Of a stretch of DNA of 64,000 bases, positions 1-11,142 are shown one piece after another; within the stretch, counting starts at the first letter, position 1, and every line of letters starts with the position of its first letter. The notes beneath the pieces are model-generated. The model was not told where the DNA came from. It searched no databases and saw only the letters and a program-made list of their open reading frames with translations. The position numbers and the translations under genes were made by a program. Origin of the DNA: Botryotinia globosa (taxonomy: Eukaryota > Ascomycota > Leotiomycetes > Helotiales > Sclerotiniaceae); NCBI GenBank assembly GCA_014898425.1, contig RCSZ01000011.1:2057001-2121000 (forward strand), given 5' to 3'.

Positions 1-2289
1 AGCGGATGAGTTCTCGGGTCTCCCAGAAGCTGTCGCCGCAATGAGTCTAGGGCGTTCAAATAACGCAAATGAACACCTTTCACCCAATGACAATTTGGAA
101 GGACCAACTAGTGCTCTTTGGCTTGGAAGCATTCCATCATCAACAACTACCTCTACCCTCACAGAATTGTTCAAAGTTCATGGTCCAGTTCAGTCTGCAA
201 GGGTTCTCACGCACAAGAATTGCGGATTCGTAAACTACGAACACGTTGACAGTGCCATCACGGCAAAGGCCATGATGCACAACAAGGAAATTTTCCCAGG
301 AGCAGGACCAGTCCGAATCAACTTTGCTAAACCTGTATCTCCAGCAACGACACCAGGTCCCGATGGAGCATTTCCTTCTCCAAGCCCAGATCCTTTCTCC
401 AAGGGCTTGGACTCTGGTGCAAATGTGACCGACGCCAATGGTGCCTTGGGAGTCATCTCAAGACCTGGAACTACTGAACCTCCTTCGCCACGACTCCAGG
501 ACATCGAGATTGATATTTTGAACATAGTTTCCGAGTTCGGAGCCACGGCGGAGGATAAGGTCAAGATTGGTCAAAGTCTCAAATCATCCATCTCATATGA
601 CAAATGGCAGTCTGAAATACCAGCCATCGCAGAACCAAGCCACAGTAGAGTTCATGATGCTCCTAAGCTTAGAGATATAAGAAAGCGCATTGACAATCAA
701 AGTTGTTCATCGGCTGAGATCGAGGCTATCGCCATGGAAATGCTTGAAGAAGTTGCTGAGTTATCGTCGGACTACCTTGGAAATACTGTTGTCCAAAAGT
801 TGTTCGAACATTGCTCCGATGACACCAGAGACCTTATGCTTCAGCAAATCGCTCCTCATATGGCAGAGATTGGTGTGCACAAAAATGGTACCTGGGCAGC
901 ACAAAAAATCATCGATGTATGCAAAACGCCCAAGCAAATCACTCTGATAGTTCAGAATCTGGCTCCGTACACTGTACCATTGTTCCTTGATCAATACGGT
1001 AATTATGTTTTGCAATGCTGCTTGAAATTTGGTTCGCCTTACAATGATTTTATATTTGAAGCCATGCTTAGCAAAATGAAGCCTATTTCTGAAGGTCGAT
1101 ACGGCGCCCGAGCTATGCGAGCTTGTCTGGAAAGTCACCACTCTACCAAGGATCAGCAACGAATGTTGGCAGCCGCTATTGCGTTACACAGTGTTCAATT
1201 GGCTACCAATGCCAATGGTGCTTTGCTCTTGACTTGGTTTTTGGACACCTGCACCTTCCCACAACGTCGATCTGTTCTCGCACCTCAATTAGTACCAAAT
1301 CTTGTTCACCTTTGCAAGCACAAGGTTGCATATCTCACCGTGCTCAAGGTCATCAACCAAAAGTTAGAGAACGATGCTCGCGATCAAATCTTTCAAGCAC
1401 TGTTCTTTTCAAAAGATGACGAAACTCTCGAAGCCATTTTATCCGACCAAGCTTGTGGCGCTACCTTGATTTTCAAAGTCCTTACTACTCCATTCTTTGA
1501 CGAGTCCATTCGAAGCAAGGTTGTCGAGAACGTTCGAAATGTTTTGCTTCGTCTCAAGGCGCAACCAGCACAGGGCTATAAGCGTCTCATGGATGAAGTT
1601 GGATTGTCAACTCGCAACGGTAGTGCCGGACCAAGCAGAGAGCACATTCAACAACAGGCAATTGATCGCACTCGACCCGGATCACAACAGAGTCAAGCTA
1701 CCGGTCAACTCATGCCTCAATCGCAATACGGCTCCAATCAATACTACCCGCAGATGCAACAAAATCCACAAATGCAGCAAAATTCATATGACATGGGTAT
1801 GGGTATGCAAAGGACTGACAGCATGGATTCCAATGTTCAACCTTTCCAGCAATTTGCACTTCAAAGTTCAATGTTTCCACAATCGTCTACGCCCATGATG
1901 CAACCAATGAATATGCAACAGTTTCAATACCAAAACATGAACATGGCACGAAGTACTCCTCCGATTAGCAGCTATTATCCTACCATGCAATCAGGATTTG
2001 GTGCATTTAGTAGTCCACAATTGGCAGACCAATATCGAGGAATGCAAAATGCCAGCCCTATTCAACCCCCATCTCAGCAAATGAGCCCTGGACCAATGCT
2101 AGGACAAAGCTCATTTGGAGCTCCTGGTCTAAATAACATGGGAATGGGGATGGGAGCATATGGTTTCAATGGCTTGCCTGCACAGAACATGCAGTACATG
2201 CAAGAACCAGTCAACAGTCGACGTGGAAGAGTAAGTTAAACTCCTGGTCTGACACACCGATACAATTCTAACTTTGCTTACAGAGATGA
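1..2289 (+). CDS. RRM + Pumilio-repeat RNA-binding protein (Jsn1/Puf1-Puf2 type), 5' partial
   Basis: This is a probable post-transcriptional regulator that binds 3' UTRs in the cytoplasm. Numbering from the first in-window ATG (41), an RRM spans about residues 25-97, with an RNP2-like LWLGSI and an RNP1-like NCGFVNY. Pumilio/HEAT-like repeats span about 235-520 (NTVVQKLFEHC, NGTWAAQKII, YGNYVLQCCLKF). The tail is Q/M-rich and low complexity. RRM followed by PUF is the layout of yeast Jsn1/Puf2. The frame is open upstream of 41 to the window edge, so the true start is probably outside. The last coding codon before a GTAAGT donor is at 2228-2230. Intron 2231-2283 has a CTAAC branch and ends TTACAG. 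A 6-nt last exon (AGA TGA) ends at 2289. Unspliced reading would end VS* at 2239. Confidence 0.85.
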
Positions 2290-3357
2290 ATGCACAAATT
2301 GAAAACAAAAGTTTGTTTTATGGGAATTGGAGTTTTGCTTTGCGTTCTCTACTCTATACGAACGATGAACCGACTTGCCTTCACGACCAGTATCAAATCT
2401 ATGAAGACCGACGATTTTGCCCAGGCGTCAAAATCGTGTTCGACCAAAATCAATTTTATGTTCCTTGTATATTGTTCATGTTTTTAAAAGATTTGTGATT
2501 GCAGATTTTTCGGGGACGTTTTATTTCTTTTAGTTTTTTTGCTGTGATGAAAACAGCAATTTACTATTCCCTCTGATGCATGAATGAGTCATGAGTGGGG
2601 TGGGGTGGATTGAACGGGTAGTTCTCGATGATGTCGTGATGACTGATCACAACAGGAAACGAGGACTCAGTGATGTCTCGGACTGTAATGTCCTTGTTAT
2701 CGAGGGGAATGAGATCGATTCATAGTCGAAAGATTTCAGAGAAGAAACAGGTTTCTGAAAGCCGATCTTCGGCCCAATGTCTCTAGTTCTACTCATCCCA
2801 GCAAGGGATCCTGACGGGGTGTTTAGCACTTACTAGCTTAAATCTAGTACGTACTAAATCACTCTTCCGCAATGAGCATTATAAGATGAAAACGTAACGA
2901 GAATTCGGCTTGTCGAGCACTAGGATTTGGCATGGTGGGGTAAAATGACATGATTTGGAAAGGCGTATAAATAGGGTGTGGGGAAGTTGATTTTCAAGAA
3001 ATGTCCAAAAAAAAAAGTCTTAAAATGCTAAAATGAAAAAAAAAATTGCAAAAGAAAGAAATGATAGATGGCGTGTATTATTGATTGTATATACTGTTGT
3101 AGAGTTATTGTTAATTGATAATTGTTTTGAGCTTTGAGTCTTATGATGAATGGTGCAATGTGAAGTAAACAAGACTTGGAGATGTATGGGGAGTCTTAAT
3201 CATTTGTCCTTTATAATTTGCTTGTACTTGAAAATAACACGTCGCACATTATACTCACTCACATCTTCTCACCATAAGTAATGGGAGACTTTTGTGGTTT
3301 CAAAGAGAGAAGAGGGAGGAGAGGGAGGGTTTTAGTTTTCATGGTATATTTAGTACT

Positions 3358-3484
3358 TATTAGTGTAGAGTATGTAGTGTAGAGTGTAGTGCAGAGTGTA
3401 GTGTAGAGTGTAGTGCAGAGTATGTAGTGTAGAGTGTAGTGTAGAGTGTAGTGTAGAGTGTAGTGTAGAGTGTAGTGTAGAAAA
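3358..3484. repeat. 12-bp minisatellite (GTAGTGTAGAGT)n
   Basis: About ten tandem copies of a 12-bp unit GTAGTGTAGAGT are present, with occasional T-to-C variants (GTAGTGCAGAGT) and a 2-bp insertion. A 130-codon frame on the minus strand through it is only the repeat read as LHSTLHSTL and is not a gene. Confidence 0.9.
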
Positions 3485-3623
3485 GAGTATATAATGTAGA
3501 AAAGAGTGTATCATGTATATGTAGTATATATATAGTATATAATGTAGAAAAGAGTATGAGTATGAGTATGAGTGTGAGTGTGAGTATAGTAGAAAGTTGT
3601 TCTGTTTTGTTGTATTATGTTTT

Positions 3624-3715
3624 GTCTTGAGTGTCTTGAGTGTCTTGAGTGTCTTGAGTGTCTTGAGTGTCTTGAGTCTTGAGTCTTGAGTCTTGCGTCT
3701 TGCGTCTTGCATCTT
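3624..3715. repeat. 9-bp/7-bp minisatellite (GTCTTGAGT)n
   Basis: Tandem 9-bp units GTCTTGAGT pass into 7-bp GAGTCTT units and then into TTGCGTC variants. A (GTATGAGT)-like run lies just before it at about 3555-3592. The unit is shortening along the array, which suggests slippage rather than function. Confidence 0.85.
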
Positions 3716-5455
3716 GATGTGAAAGTTCAAGAATCGGGACAAAATATCACGGATTCAGGAGATTTCGGCAAAGGAATGGAGGTATAGAATGGAAGTTGCA
3801 AAAAGGAGAAAAGCGGGATGGCTTTATTATCTCTGATATCACATCACGCAGATTAGAAGTATAAATGGTTGTTGTTTGAGAAATACTTTGCAGCTTGGGA
3901 TGGATGCTGTGTATAAGTATCTTTGTTAACGATAATGCTAATCTGCATGAGAACGAAAAGCACTCAAGGATGCATTTTGAGAGGCTGATTTCAAGTTGTT
4001 AGGTAAAATTCTATCATATTCTTTCTCTTTGACTCGGGTCACGGTATTGAGGCGGAAAGGAACACGGGAAGGCGAGAGGTATTGATTTGAATTCTCGTAT
4101 ATTCTTACTCAAAAGCCAAGTCATCAACCTGCTGTCACACAAATACGGTACATATTTACCACCATTGAACATTATCTCCAAGATTTTGGCGTGAGTGCGT
4201 GACACGTGATTCTTTGGATTAAATTACCCCTCATCCGACGCATTCCACGCATTCATCAATGTCTCACCACATGTCATGCCGCGCCCCGCGCCGCAGCAGA
4301 TTCTGGATATAGGGCTGAAACAGAAGTCCATTATTAGCAATTGCTAAATAGTATCTGCGTCTCCGAAAGATGTCTATCATCGGAAGATATCGTGATTGGG
4401 TTTCTTTCATCTCAGCTCCGAGCGCTCCGCAAAGTCTCAGTTGGTGATGGGTTTGCCAAGATCGAATTGAGGTGAAGATGGAGGAGGCGGGAGAGGTGAG
4501 GTAAGTGTGAGAGACACGTCATATGGAGTGTATCTTTGGTGGAGAGATACTGATCGAATACTTGGAGTAATATATGTGAACAGGTCTGAATTTGCTTGCT
4601 GGTGAAAAGGTGAGCCAGGTAGGTAAGCTTACTATGGAAAATGTCGACCATCAAAACAGAATTCGTGAAGTACGATAATCATGTGTTGAGTGAGGCATTG
4701 GTGCTTGGGTATGGGTAATGCATGATTTCACGTCGTACAATAACCCACCCCCATTGCACAAGCCTAAATCCGAATATCAAAACTGGAAAGGTATTCGAGA
4801 ATTGAATGATCTCGTATTCTTTACACCAACCGATAACCACGCCTCGTACATACTCTTGGTTTGTCTCAGTGGACTTCGGGTTCTATCCCAGCCATATTCA
4901 GATGAGCCTCATGCCTCAAAGTTTTCTCACCTCTTCTCATTACATGAGAAAATGCTTCGTGTTCTAGCGATCGCCAGTGCAATATTCGATGATAGAGGCT
5001 TATTATTTTAAGCCTGGTTCTAATAAGCCTGGTTAGGGTTTCGAGCATATGCTAAGATTTTGAACATGATGCAAGCGTAAATCATGCTCGGATCTAAGCC
5101 CAGCTTCGTATGCAAATGTCAAGTGATATTGTAGCTGAAAGTTCAACTGGTAAAGCTGTGTGTTGTCGGGTGGCTTTGATATGTGGTTTTGACGTTTGAG
5201 TGATAGGATGTGGTTAGAATTGAATAGTCTTGCTGGGGTTCAGTCTTTGATTTGGGTACCTACACGAACTGCACGAGCTGCCTGGGTATGCTTATTTTGA
5301 GATCTGGGGAGAACAAAGTGAGTGCTTGTTTTAGTGACAGTACCATTGCGGCGGGGACATGGATGTGAGATGGTGATGTGAGACTTTGTTGGGACGAGTT
5401 GATGAGTTTATATCTATTAAGAGGGTATTGAATGACATAAATATCTGGGGAGAAG

Positions 5456-5464
5456 TATATATAG
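5456..5464 (+). promoter_or_regulatory. TATA-like box upstream of the small secreted-protein gene
   Basis: TATATATAG lies about 150 bp before the ATG at 5617. It is followed by a pyrimidine-rich, CA-rich leader typical of highly expressed fungal genes. The placement is suggestive only, and the transcription start is not known. Confidence 0.4.
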
Positions 5465-5616
5465 ATGCTGAAATTCCTCTTCCATATTCATCTTCACCAT
5501 CGCAATCGATACATCTCTTCACACTACATCAAACTTGCACATCACCTTCAACAATCAATAATCAGACTCTCCAGCTCAACACTCACACCACACTTTAGCC
5601 TCACTCCGAGATCAAA

Positions 5617-6566
5617 ATGTACTTCACAACTATTGCTACCCTCATTGCTTCCCTAGCTCTAACCTCCGCACTCCCTCTCTCTCCACCTCTCAACACAGCA
5701 TCTCTTACCTTCCACGGTGCAGCAGGCGCTCAATACACACTATCTGTTCCACTCGATGGTTCAACTACCAGCACTAACAACGTCTTGAGCATTTCTTCTA
5801 TTTCTACAGATGGCTTTGATGTGCAGAAGAATTGTAAGATTCATGCTGTGGATTACACACCCGCTTTGGTTGTAGGTTTTTGCTCTTTTCCTGATCGACT
5901 ATTGCCCTCCTCCCATCATGAATCACTCTCCCATGTTTCTATCCCACATCATATTCTTCTCCTCCCCTCAACAGAAGATGACGTCATGTGTATCCAAGCT
6001 TGATCACTAACTGTCTAAATAGCAAGGACCACCAAATACATGGCAGGTCGGACCACCTCAAACGATCATCGATATCTCTTGTACAAGTGGAGGTTCTCCT
6101 TCGGGTCAAGTGATTAGCATTGAATTAGATGGGGCTGCGGATGCAAAGTATTTCATTAGTGTACCGCTCGGTGGAGGACCAGTTTATACTAGTATGTATT
6201 ACCTATCTTCTCTGGTTTTGCGCTCTTCTCTACCCCCCTTGCGATCAATGTTATCCCCTTCCCCCTCAGAACTCCATGAAACCAACACACGTAAGAACAA
6301 ACACTAACAACCTCCTTCTCACAGACAACGCCCTCTCAATCTCCCAAGTCCGCTCTACATACAATATCCCCAACTGCAAATTCGATACAGTCGATTATCC
6401 ACCAGCATTTGTGCAAATCGCTAGTGGTGTTTGGTAAGTAATCTTGAATCTAGTTCCTCACACTCATTTATCTAATCTCAAAACGCGTTTGCTAATAAAA
6501 TGATTCTCTATCTGTAGGAACATGGGACCACCACAGACTGTTAGAAGTGTTTCTTGCCCTGCATAA
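5617..6566 (+). CDS. small secreted protein with a tandemly duplicated module
   Basis: I do not recognise the family. Exons 5617-5871, 6023-6191, 6325-6433 and 6518-6566 give 193 residues with consistent phases. Residues 1-19 form a signal peptide (MYFTTIATLIASLALTSAL). The mature part is two copies of one module of about 80 residues. Copy 1 holds GAQYTLSVPL, TNNVLSIS, NCKIHAVDYTPALVQ and VGPPQTIIDISC. Copy 2 holds DAKYFISVPL, TNNALSIS, NCKFDTVDYPPAFVQ and MGPPQTVRSVSC. Each copy keeps two cysteines, one in NCK and one at the module end, so a disulphide within each module is likely. Introns sit at matching places in the two copies, which points to an internal gene duplication. Export and small size make it a candidate secreted effector or cell-surface protein, but this is inference. 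Confidence 0.8.
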
Positions 6567-7600
6567 ATACCTAGGCACCTTCACGCTCACTCGCTTGTCC
6601 GTCGATCAATAAATTTCTTCGACTTTTGAGTCACGAATTGGAGGACTTGACATGGAAGGGAGCTATTTTTGAGACGAGATGAAATACAAGAAGCAGGATA
6701 CAACGGATTAATTCTCCTACAATTTCTTTAACGCATTAATATCGAACGGTCCTTACGGAAAACTTGGGTTTTCAACTCCAACAGAGAAGACTGAAGAAGC
6801 AAGCCATGGATGGAAAATGAAAGGGATTCGCACAGCATACGCATCAACATTGGAGTTACACGCACACGAGCACACAGATATGAATATGGATAAACATGGC
6901 ACGGATTATGATGGGATGATATACACGATCTTTACAGCTTAATACTCGATTCAATAATTTGGTAGTTTTTATTTGTGATAGTTACACATAATAGCATTAG
7001 GTAGCTGAAATGATGGATACTATTATTTTTAACTCCTCTCTTGTGATTTGTTAGGTTTCGGTTCTTGTATTGTGTTGTGTTGATATATATATATATACTG
7101 TGAATCATTAAACACATATAATACGAATATACAAAGAGGTCACGCTATATGTAGCGAGGAGAGGAGAATATATAGATAGATATCTGGAATTCTCCTTCTC
7201 CTTCTCCTTCTCCTTCTCCTTCTCCTTCTCCTTCTCCAAACAACAAGATAACAAGTCGCATTTCCAGAGTAACACATAACCTTAACAATAGATTATAACG
7301 AAAAAAGAAACAAAAGATGATTCTCATTATAATTCTCATTATAATTCTCATAATCGTAATCAATCTCCATCTCACAAAAATCACCTCAAGCCAGAGAATT
7401 AACCAAAGAGTTTTATTAACCTTATCGTAATTAATTGTTCATTTGATTTTCTAACTCTACACTACACTATACTATCGTATAATCAGCGAATTAATTAATT
7501 GTAATAAATAAGATTAGCTTAGGTTTGGGTTCAATCAATTAGTTGGTGCTGATGAGTATGGATGGCTTGAAGGGGGAGGGAGATTTAATATTTCTATAGT
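6567..7600. other. intergenic region with microsatellites, no gene supported
   Basis: It contains the 3' UTR of the secreted-protein gene, a (TA)n run near 7083-7097, a CTCCTT hexamer array (7191-7237), a triple ATTCTCATTATA repeat (about 7320-7352) and A+T-rich DNA. No N-terminal amidase sequence was found here that could belong to the remnant that follows. Confidence 0.55.
7191..7237. repeat. hexanucleotide microsatellite (CTCCTT)n
   Basis: About eight copies of TCTCCT/CTCCTT lie in a row. It gives a false EGEGEG frame on the minus strand. Confidence 0.9.
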
Positions 7601-7612
7601 TATTTCTATACT

Positions 7613-8534
7613 ATAAGTCGACCAATGGCGACTTCGCTCCGGGATTGCGAATTACTCCTCAAGTCAATACTTCAAGCGGATACCTGGAAGTATGACAGTA
7701 CTATAATTTCGATTCCGTGGCTAGATGTCAAGCCGGCACACAAACTCCGAGTGGGCGTTGCTCAAGATGATGGAGTCTTTACTCCATCACCCCCAGTACG
7801 ACGCGTTTTCAAGCAGGTGATTGAGTGCCTGGGTGAAAACAACGACTTTGAGATAGTTGCTATTAATCTACCCGACGTAACATCAATCTATCAAGACTTC
7901 ATCAGCTACATGACACTATCAGGAAGCGATGTGAGTCTAGGGAATCCCTGACTAAATAGCTTTCGACATTTGGGCTGACTTTAAAAGCACTATCTAGAAC
8001 AATTCGAGCGAACAGGAGAGCCAGCCATCCCATCACTAGCCAAAACTGGCCTTCTATCAGTGCCACGAACGACTCTGCAAGGCTTCTTCGAATTGAATGA
8101 CCGACGAGTACAGATCGCGAAAACATATCTTAAACTATTTCGCGATAACGATCTAGACGTAATTCTCATGCCTCCTGCAGCGCATACTGCAGTTCCCTTG
8201 GAACTGTTGGTCGAGAGTGGCATATACGTGCTTGTGGAATTATCTTGATTATCCAGCCATTGTGATTCCGGTAGATCAAGTGCAAGATACAGACTTGGCT
8301 GATGATTTGAACAACGCAAAGTTCGGCCCAGATGATGAAAACATTTATAAATTGTGTAAGTATCGATATTTCTCCATTTCAATATATACCAAGCTGATAT
8401 AATCTCCCAAAGATACCGGTCCCGAAGTGTACAAGGACGCACCGATTTGTGTGCAGTTTGTAGGGTATAGTTGTAAGGACGAAGTTTTGCTGAAGGCGGC
8501 AGCTATGTTGGACTCGATCATAAACAAGGCGTAG
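7613..8534 (+). pseudogene. amidase (amidase-signature family) remnant, 5'-truncated and frameshifted
   Basis: The sequence matches only the C-terminal half of a fungal acetamidase-like amidase. Homology starts near the conserved PMA-x-S-x-RD-x-ELLL segment. The upstream half with the catalytic Lys/cis-Ser/Ser triad is missing. Exon-like blocks are 7613-7930, 7988-8355 and 8413-8534, with normal GTGAGT and GTAAGT introns between them. Block 2 carries VILMPPAAHTAVP, then one extra base among 8201-8204 shifts the frame into a stop at about 8246. Dropping one base there gives CWSRVAYTCLWNYLDYPAIVIPV, the expected family continuation. Block 3 ends APICVQFVGYSCKDEVLLKAA. Amidases hydrolyse carboxamides, but this copy cannot be active. 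It lies tail-to-tail with a broken Zn2Cys6 regulator. Confidence 0.85.
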
Positions 8535-8868
8535 AGGAATGATAGATATTATAAGATTGTTCGATCGTCAGAACTGTTCGACTGAACATGAAAAATCCCT
8601 GGAGTTCAAAGTTCTAAATCTCTTATTGTAGGCCTACGGTCCAGAATATTGGCGCTGGATTGTCTGATAAAAGACGGGTAGCTACTCACCAGATGAACTC
8701 CTGTATTGCTCCTTCAGATGGACCTTTCTTTCCTATTATAGCTTTCTTAGCATAGTTCCTTCATCTGATTATCAATTTGCAAAGCTATTCCCACCCATAA
8801 GACAGACTCATGTGATATTTGTAACAACAGAACCTTGAAAAATCCCTTCATACAAACATTGGTATCCA
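8535..8868. other. intergenic region between convergent amidase remnant and regulator
   Basis: These 334 bp lie between two tail-to-tail genes. I see only A+T-rich 3' flanks. Confidence 0.5.
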
Positions 8869-10323
8869 TCAACCAGTCGAACAATTCGCAGTAAGAGCAT
8901 TCAACACAGGACAAGGTTTGCGAATCGAATCAAACCACCTAGTCGTGAGATTCGCATCTCTTTCATGCCAAACTCTCAACAAAAATGTCTTTGTAGCCTT
9001 TTGCATAAAGTGAGCGAAATCATCCACGCAATCGTCTACGCGGTCAAGCGTTTTGACACGCAAACTTTCTTCTCTAACCTCAACAGCAGCGATAATAAAT
9101 GGTAATGTTAAAAAGCGCATAGATATTTTTGTGACCAATTTTGCCAGTTCAAGTTCCATCATTACTTCTTTTGACCAGATTTCCGCTTGAGAATCTTCCT
9201 GGCCAAAAGTATATCGTAATCTATGACCAACTAGGAGAGCCCCCAAGCGGTAGATTTTGGCCTGCGCGAGAAGATGAACGATTTCCGTTGAATCAAAGCG
9301 CTCAATGAGTTCATTTAACTGAGATGGCTGCCATGGCTCCACAATGCAATGTATGTCATCTAGCTGCTTTTGTAAACGAGCCAGATCATTCACGTCAGTT
9401 GTGTTAAGGAGTGTGTTACTGATTACACATAGATCATGATAGTAGGGTAACAGAGGCAAACAGAGGCCAAGACGACAGTCGATAACAACAGAGGTTGGCA
9501 CCCGGATTCTCAATATCGGCTTTTGTCGATGCATAAGACAGTCCATCATTTCCAACAGGATCAAAAAGCTTCCCCATGGATCATCTTATCCATCGGATAC
9601 TGTTGTCATGAACGGAGTGGTTGTACCTAGACAGTGACGACAAATGTCTGGTACTCCTACGCCGATTGCGGAAGATATTGAAAGTGCGAGTAAGCCTCCA
9701 AGAGCATGGCACAGAACTGCATCTTGTGAAGATAAAACAGGCAACGAACGCAATGCGTCCATAGCCTTCAATATATAGCGAACACTGAAAGCCGTACCCA
9801 CATCACCTGCGGTGTCTGTTTGTAGTTGTTTCACTGATAGAGCACATGCAAGAAAAGCATCCTTAAACGATGGAAGAGCACTTGATAGCTGAACAGAGAG
9901 TAACTGCTGCTTCCCGGATTGCGAGCTTGGGTATGCAATGAACCGATCTAGATTTCCCGATTTGCTCAGAAACAACGACAACAACTCTTCCTCTTCTGGC
10001 TGTAAACTAGGAAGCACATTCAGAGATGAATCAATGCTAGGCTGATTCTGCGCCTGCTTTCTAGATTTCCTCGAGGTCAATCTAGTCACCGAGTCCGTAT
10101 AATGTGCTCTCCTGCCTACAGGCCTCATGGGTCGTACTGTTAAACAACTCAAATCCAGCCTGTCACATCGTGCACAGTTGACGGAGATAGATGCGCGTTC
10201 GCATCGTTCTTTAATTTTGTAGCATCTGTCACATGCAGTTCTAAATTTCGCATTCCTAGTCGCCGGTGCCTCCATAACGTTTGGGTATGGCCTTTTGGAT
10301 ATTGGGTGCGAAGACTGCTTCAA
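8869..10323 (-). pseudogene. Zn2Cys6 fungal transcription factor interrupted by an in-frame stop
   Basis: The N-terminal part starts at ATG 10323. It has a perfect binuclear zinc cluster with Cys at residues 31, 34, 41, 50, 53 and 60 (C-x2-C-x6-C-x8-C-x2-C-x6-C), followed by a basic linker. The frame then runs to a TAA at 9586-9588. The same frame stays open after it (DDPWGSFLILLEMMDCLMH...) to 8869, and that part is the usual middle/C-terminal regulatory region of this family. One nonsense codon therefore splits a protein of about 484 residues into 245 and about 238. A 42-nt intron (GTACAA...ATAAG) could in theory remove the stop in frame, but it lacks a good branch site and is shorter than usual. 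The gene is best read as a recent pseudogene, or an allele that yields a DNA-binding fragment only. Confidence 0.75.
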
Positions 10324-11142
10324 TGAGCAGAATCGGATCTCTCTATCAAGAAGAATATAAGGTTAATGAACGCGTTTAGGATTTATTCATCAACTTATCT
10401 GATATCCGCCACTTCAAGTAGAATAGGAGGGGTATCATACTCAAATGGAAAAGCAGTGATCCTGAAGATCCATCTGTCTGTTGAGTTCAACATTTCTCAT
10501 TTATTACCAGATGCATTATGTAATCAAACCACTCCTCGACGAATCATATTGGACTTTTCTCCTCCCAGCAGCATTGCTTTCCTGAACACATACCGTGGAC
10601 TACCTAGATAACAGAACACTGCAATTCTTATATACCAAACCTCTTATATCCATACTATATATTAGCCAGTTCAAACAATCAATCAGCTTTACGAAAATTG
10701 CCACGATAATCCAGCCTACCTACGTCAGGATCACAAAGTAAAAGTCCCGAAAAAGAGAAAATCATCTACCTCTTCTCATTTCGTATACGTCGGTTTGGAT
10801 GAGAGGTTAGAGACTATAATTGAGATAGTATATGGATGTGGGATATAGAGAGAAATTAATGTATTAGGTGAATATATGGGTTGAATGTGGACTTCGAGAG
10901 CTGTGATAGAAAGGGCTCAGAGGACTGAGAGGTAAGGTCATTAGGCCGCATAGTATAAGCTAACCCGTTGAAGATTCCTGGACACGATATTTCTAACCTT
11001 TCTTAAATTTTAGGACTATAAGAAGCTGTGATATCTAAGTTATGGATTGCTTTGATGATTCCGCCGCCATGTACCATATGTAGTATAAACACAACATCAA
11101 AGAACGCGCTCAACCGCACGATTCAAACACGTTACACCCAAA
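10324..11142. other. intergenic region between regulator and MFS transporter
   Basis: About 0.8 kb separate the 5' end of the minus-strand regulator from the 3' end of the minus-strand transporter, so it should hold the regulator's promoter. A short open frame at 10366-10611 has no recognisable features and is not called. Confidence 0.5.

Larger units (their letters stand above)
2290..5455. other. repeat-rich intergenic region, no gene supported
   Basis: About 3.2 kb separate the PUF gene from the small secreted-protein gene. The region holds the 3' UTR of the PUF gene, T-rich stretches and two minisatellite blocks (listed separately). Short frames between 4.0 and 5.05 kb have no recognisable domain, splice pattern or codon signature, so I do not call them genes. 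Confidence 0.6.

Noticed and set aside
3350..3742. 130-codon minus-strand frame
   Set aside because: It is the minisatellite read as LHSTLHST and KTLKTLKT repeats, with no start context or domain.
7625..7951. Reading the amidase fragment as a short functional gene from ATG 7625
   Set aside because: Homology continues upstream of this ATG by a few residues, the catalytic region is absent, and a frameshift follows. A remnant explains all of this better.
9564..10323. Treating the Zn2Cys6 halves as two genes
   Set aside because: They are in the same frame, separated by one stop codon, and together match one family along its length.
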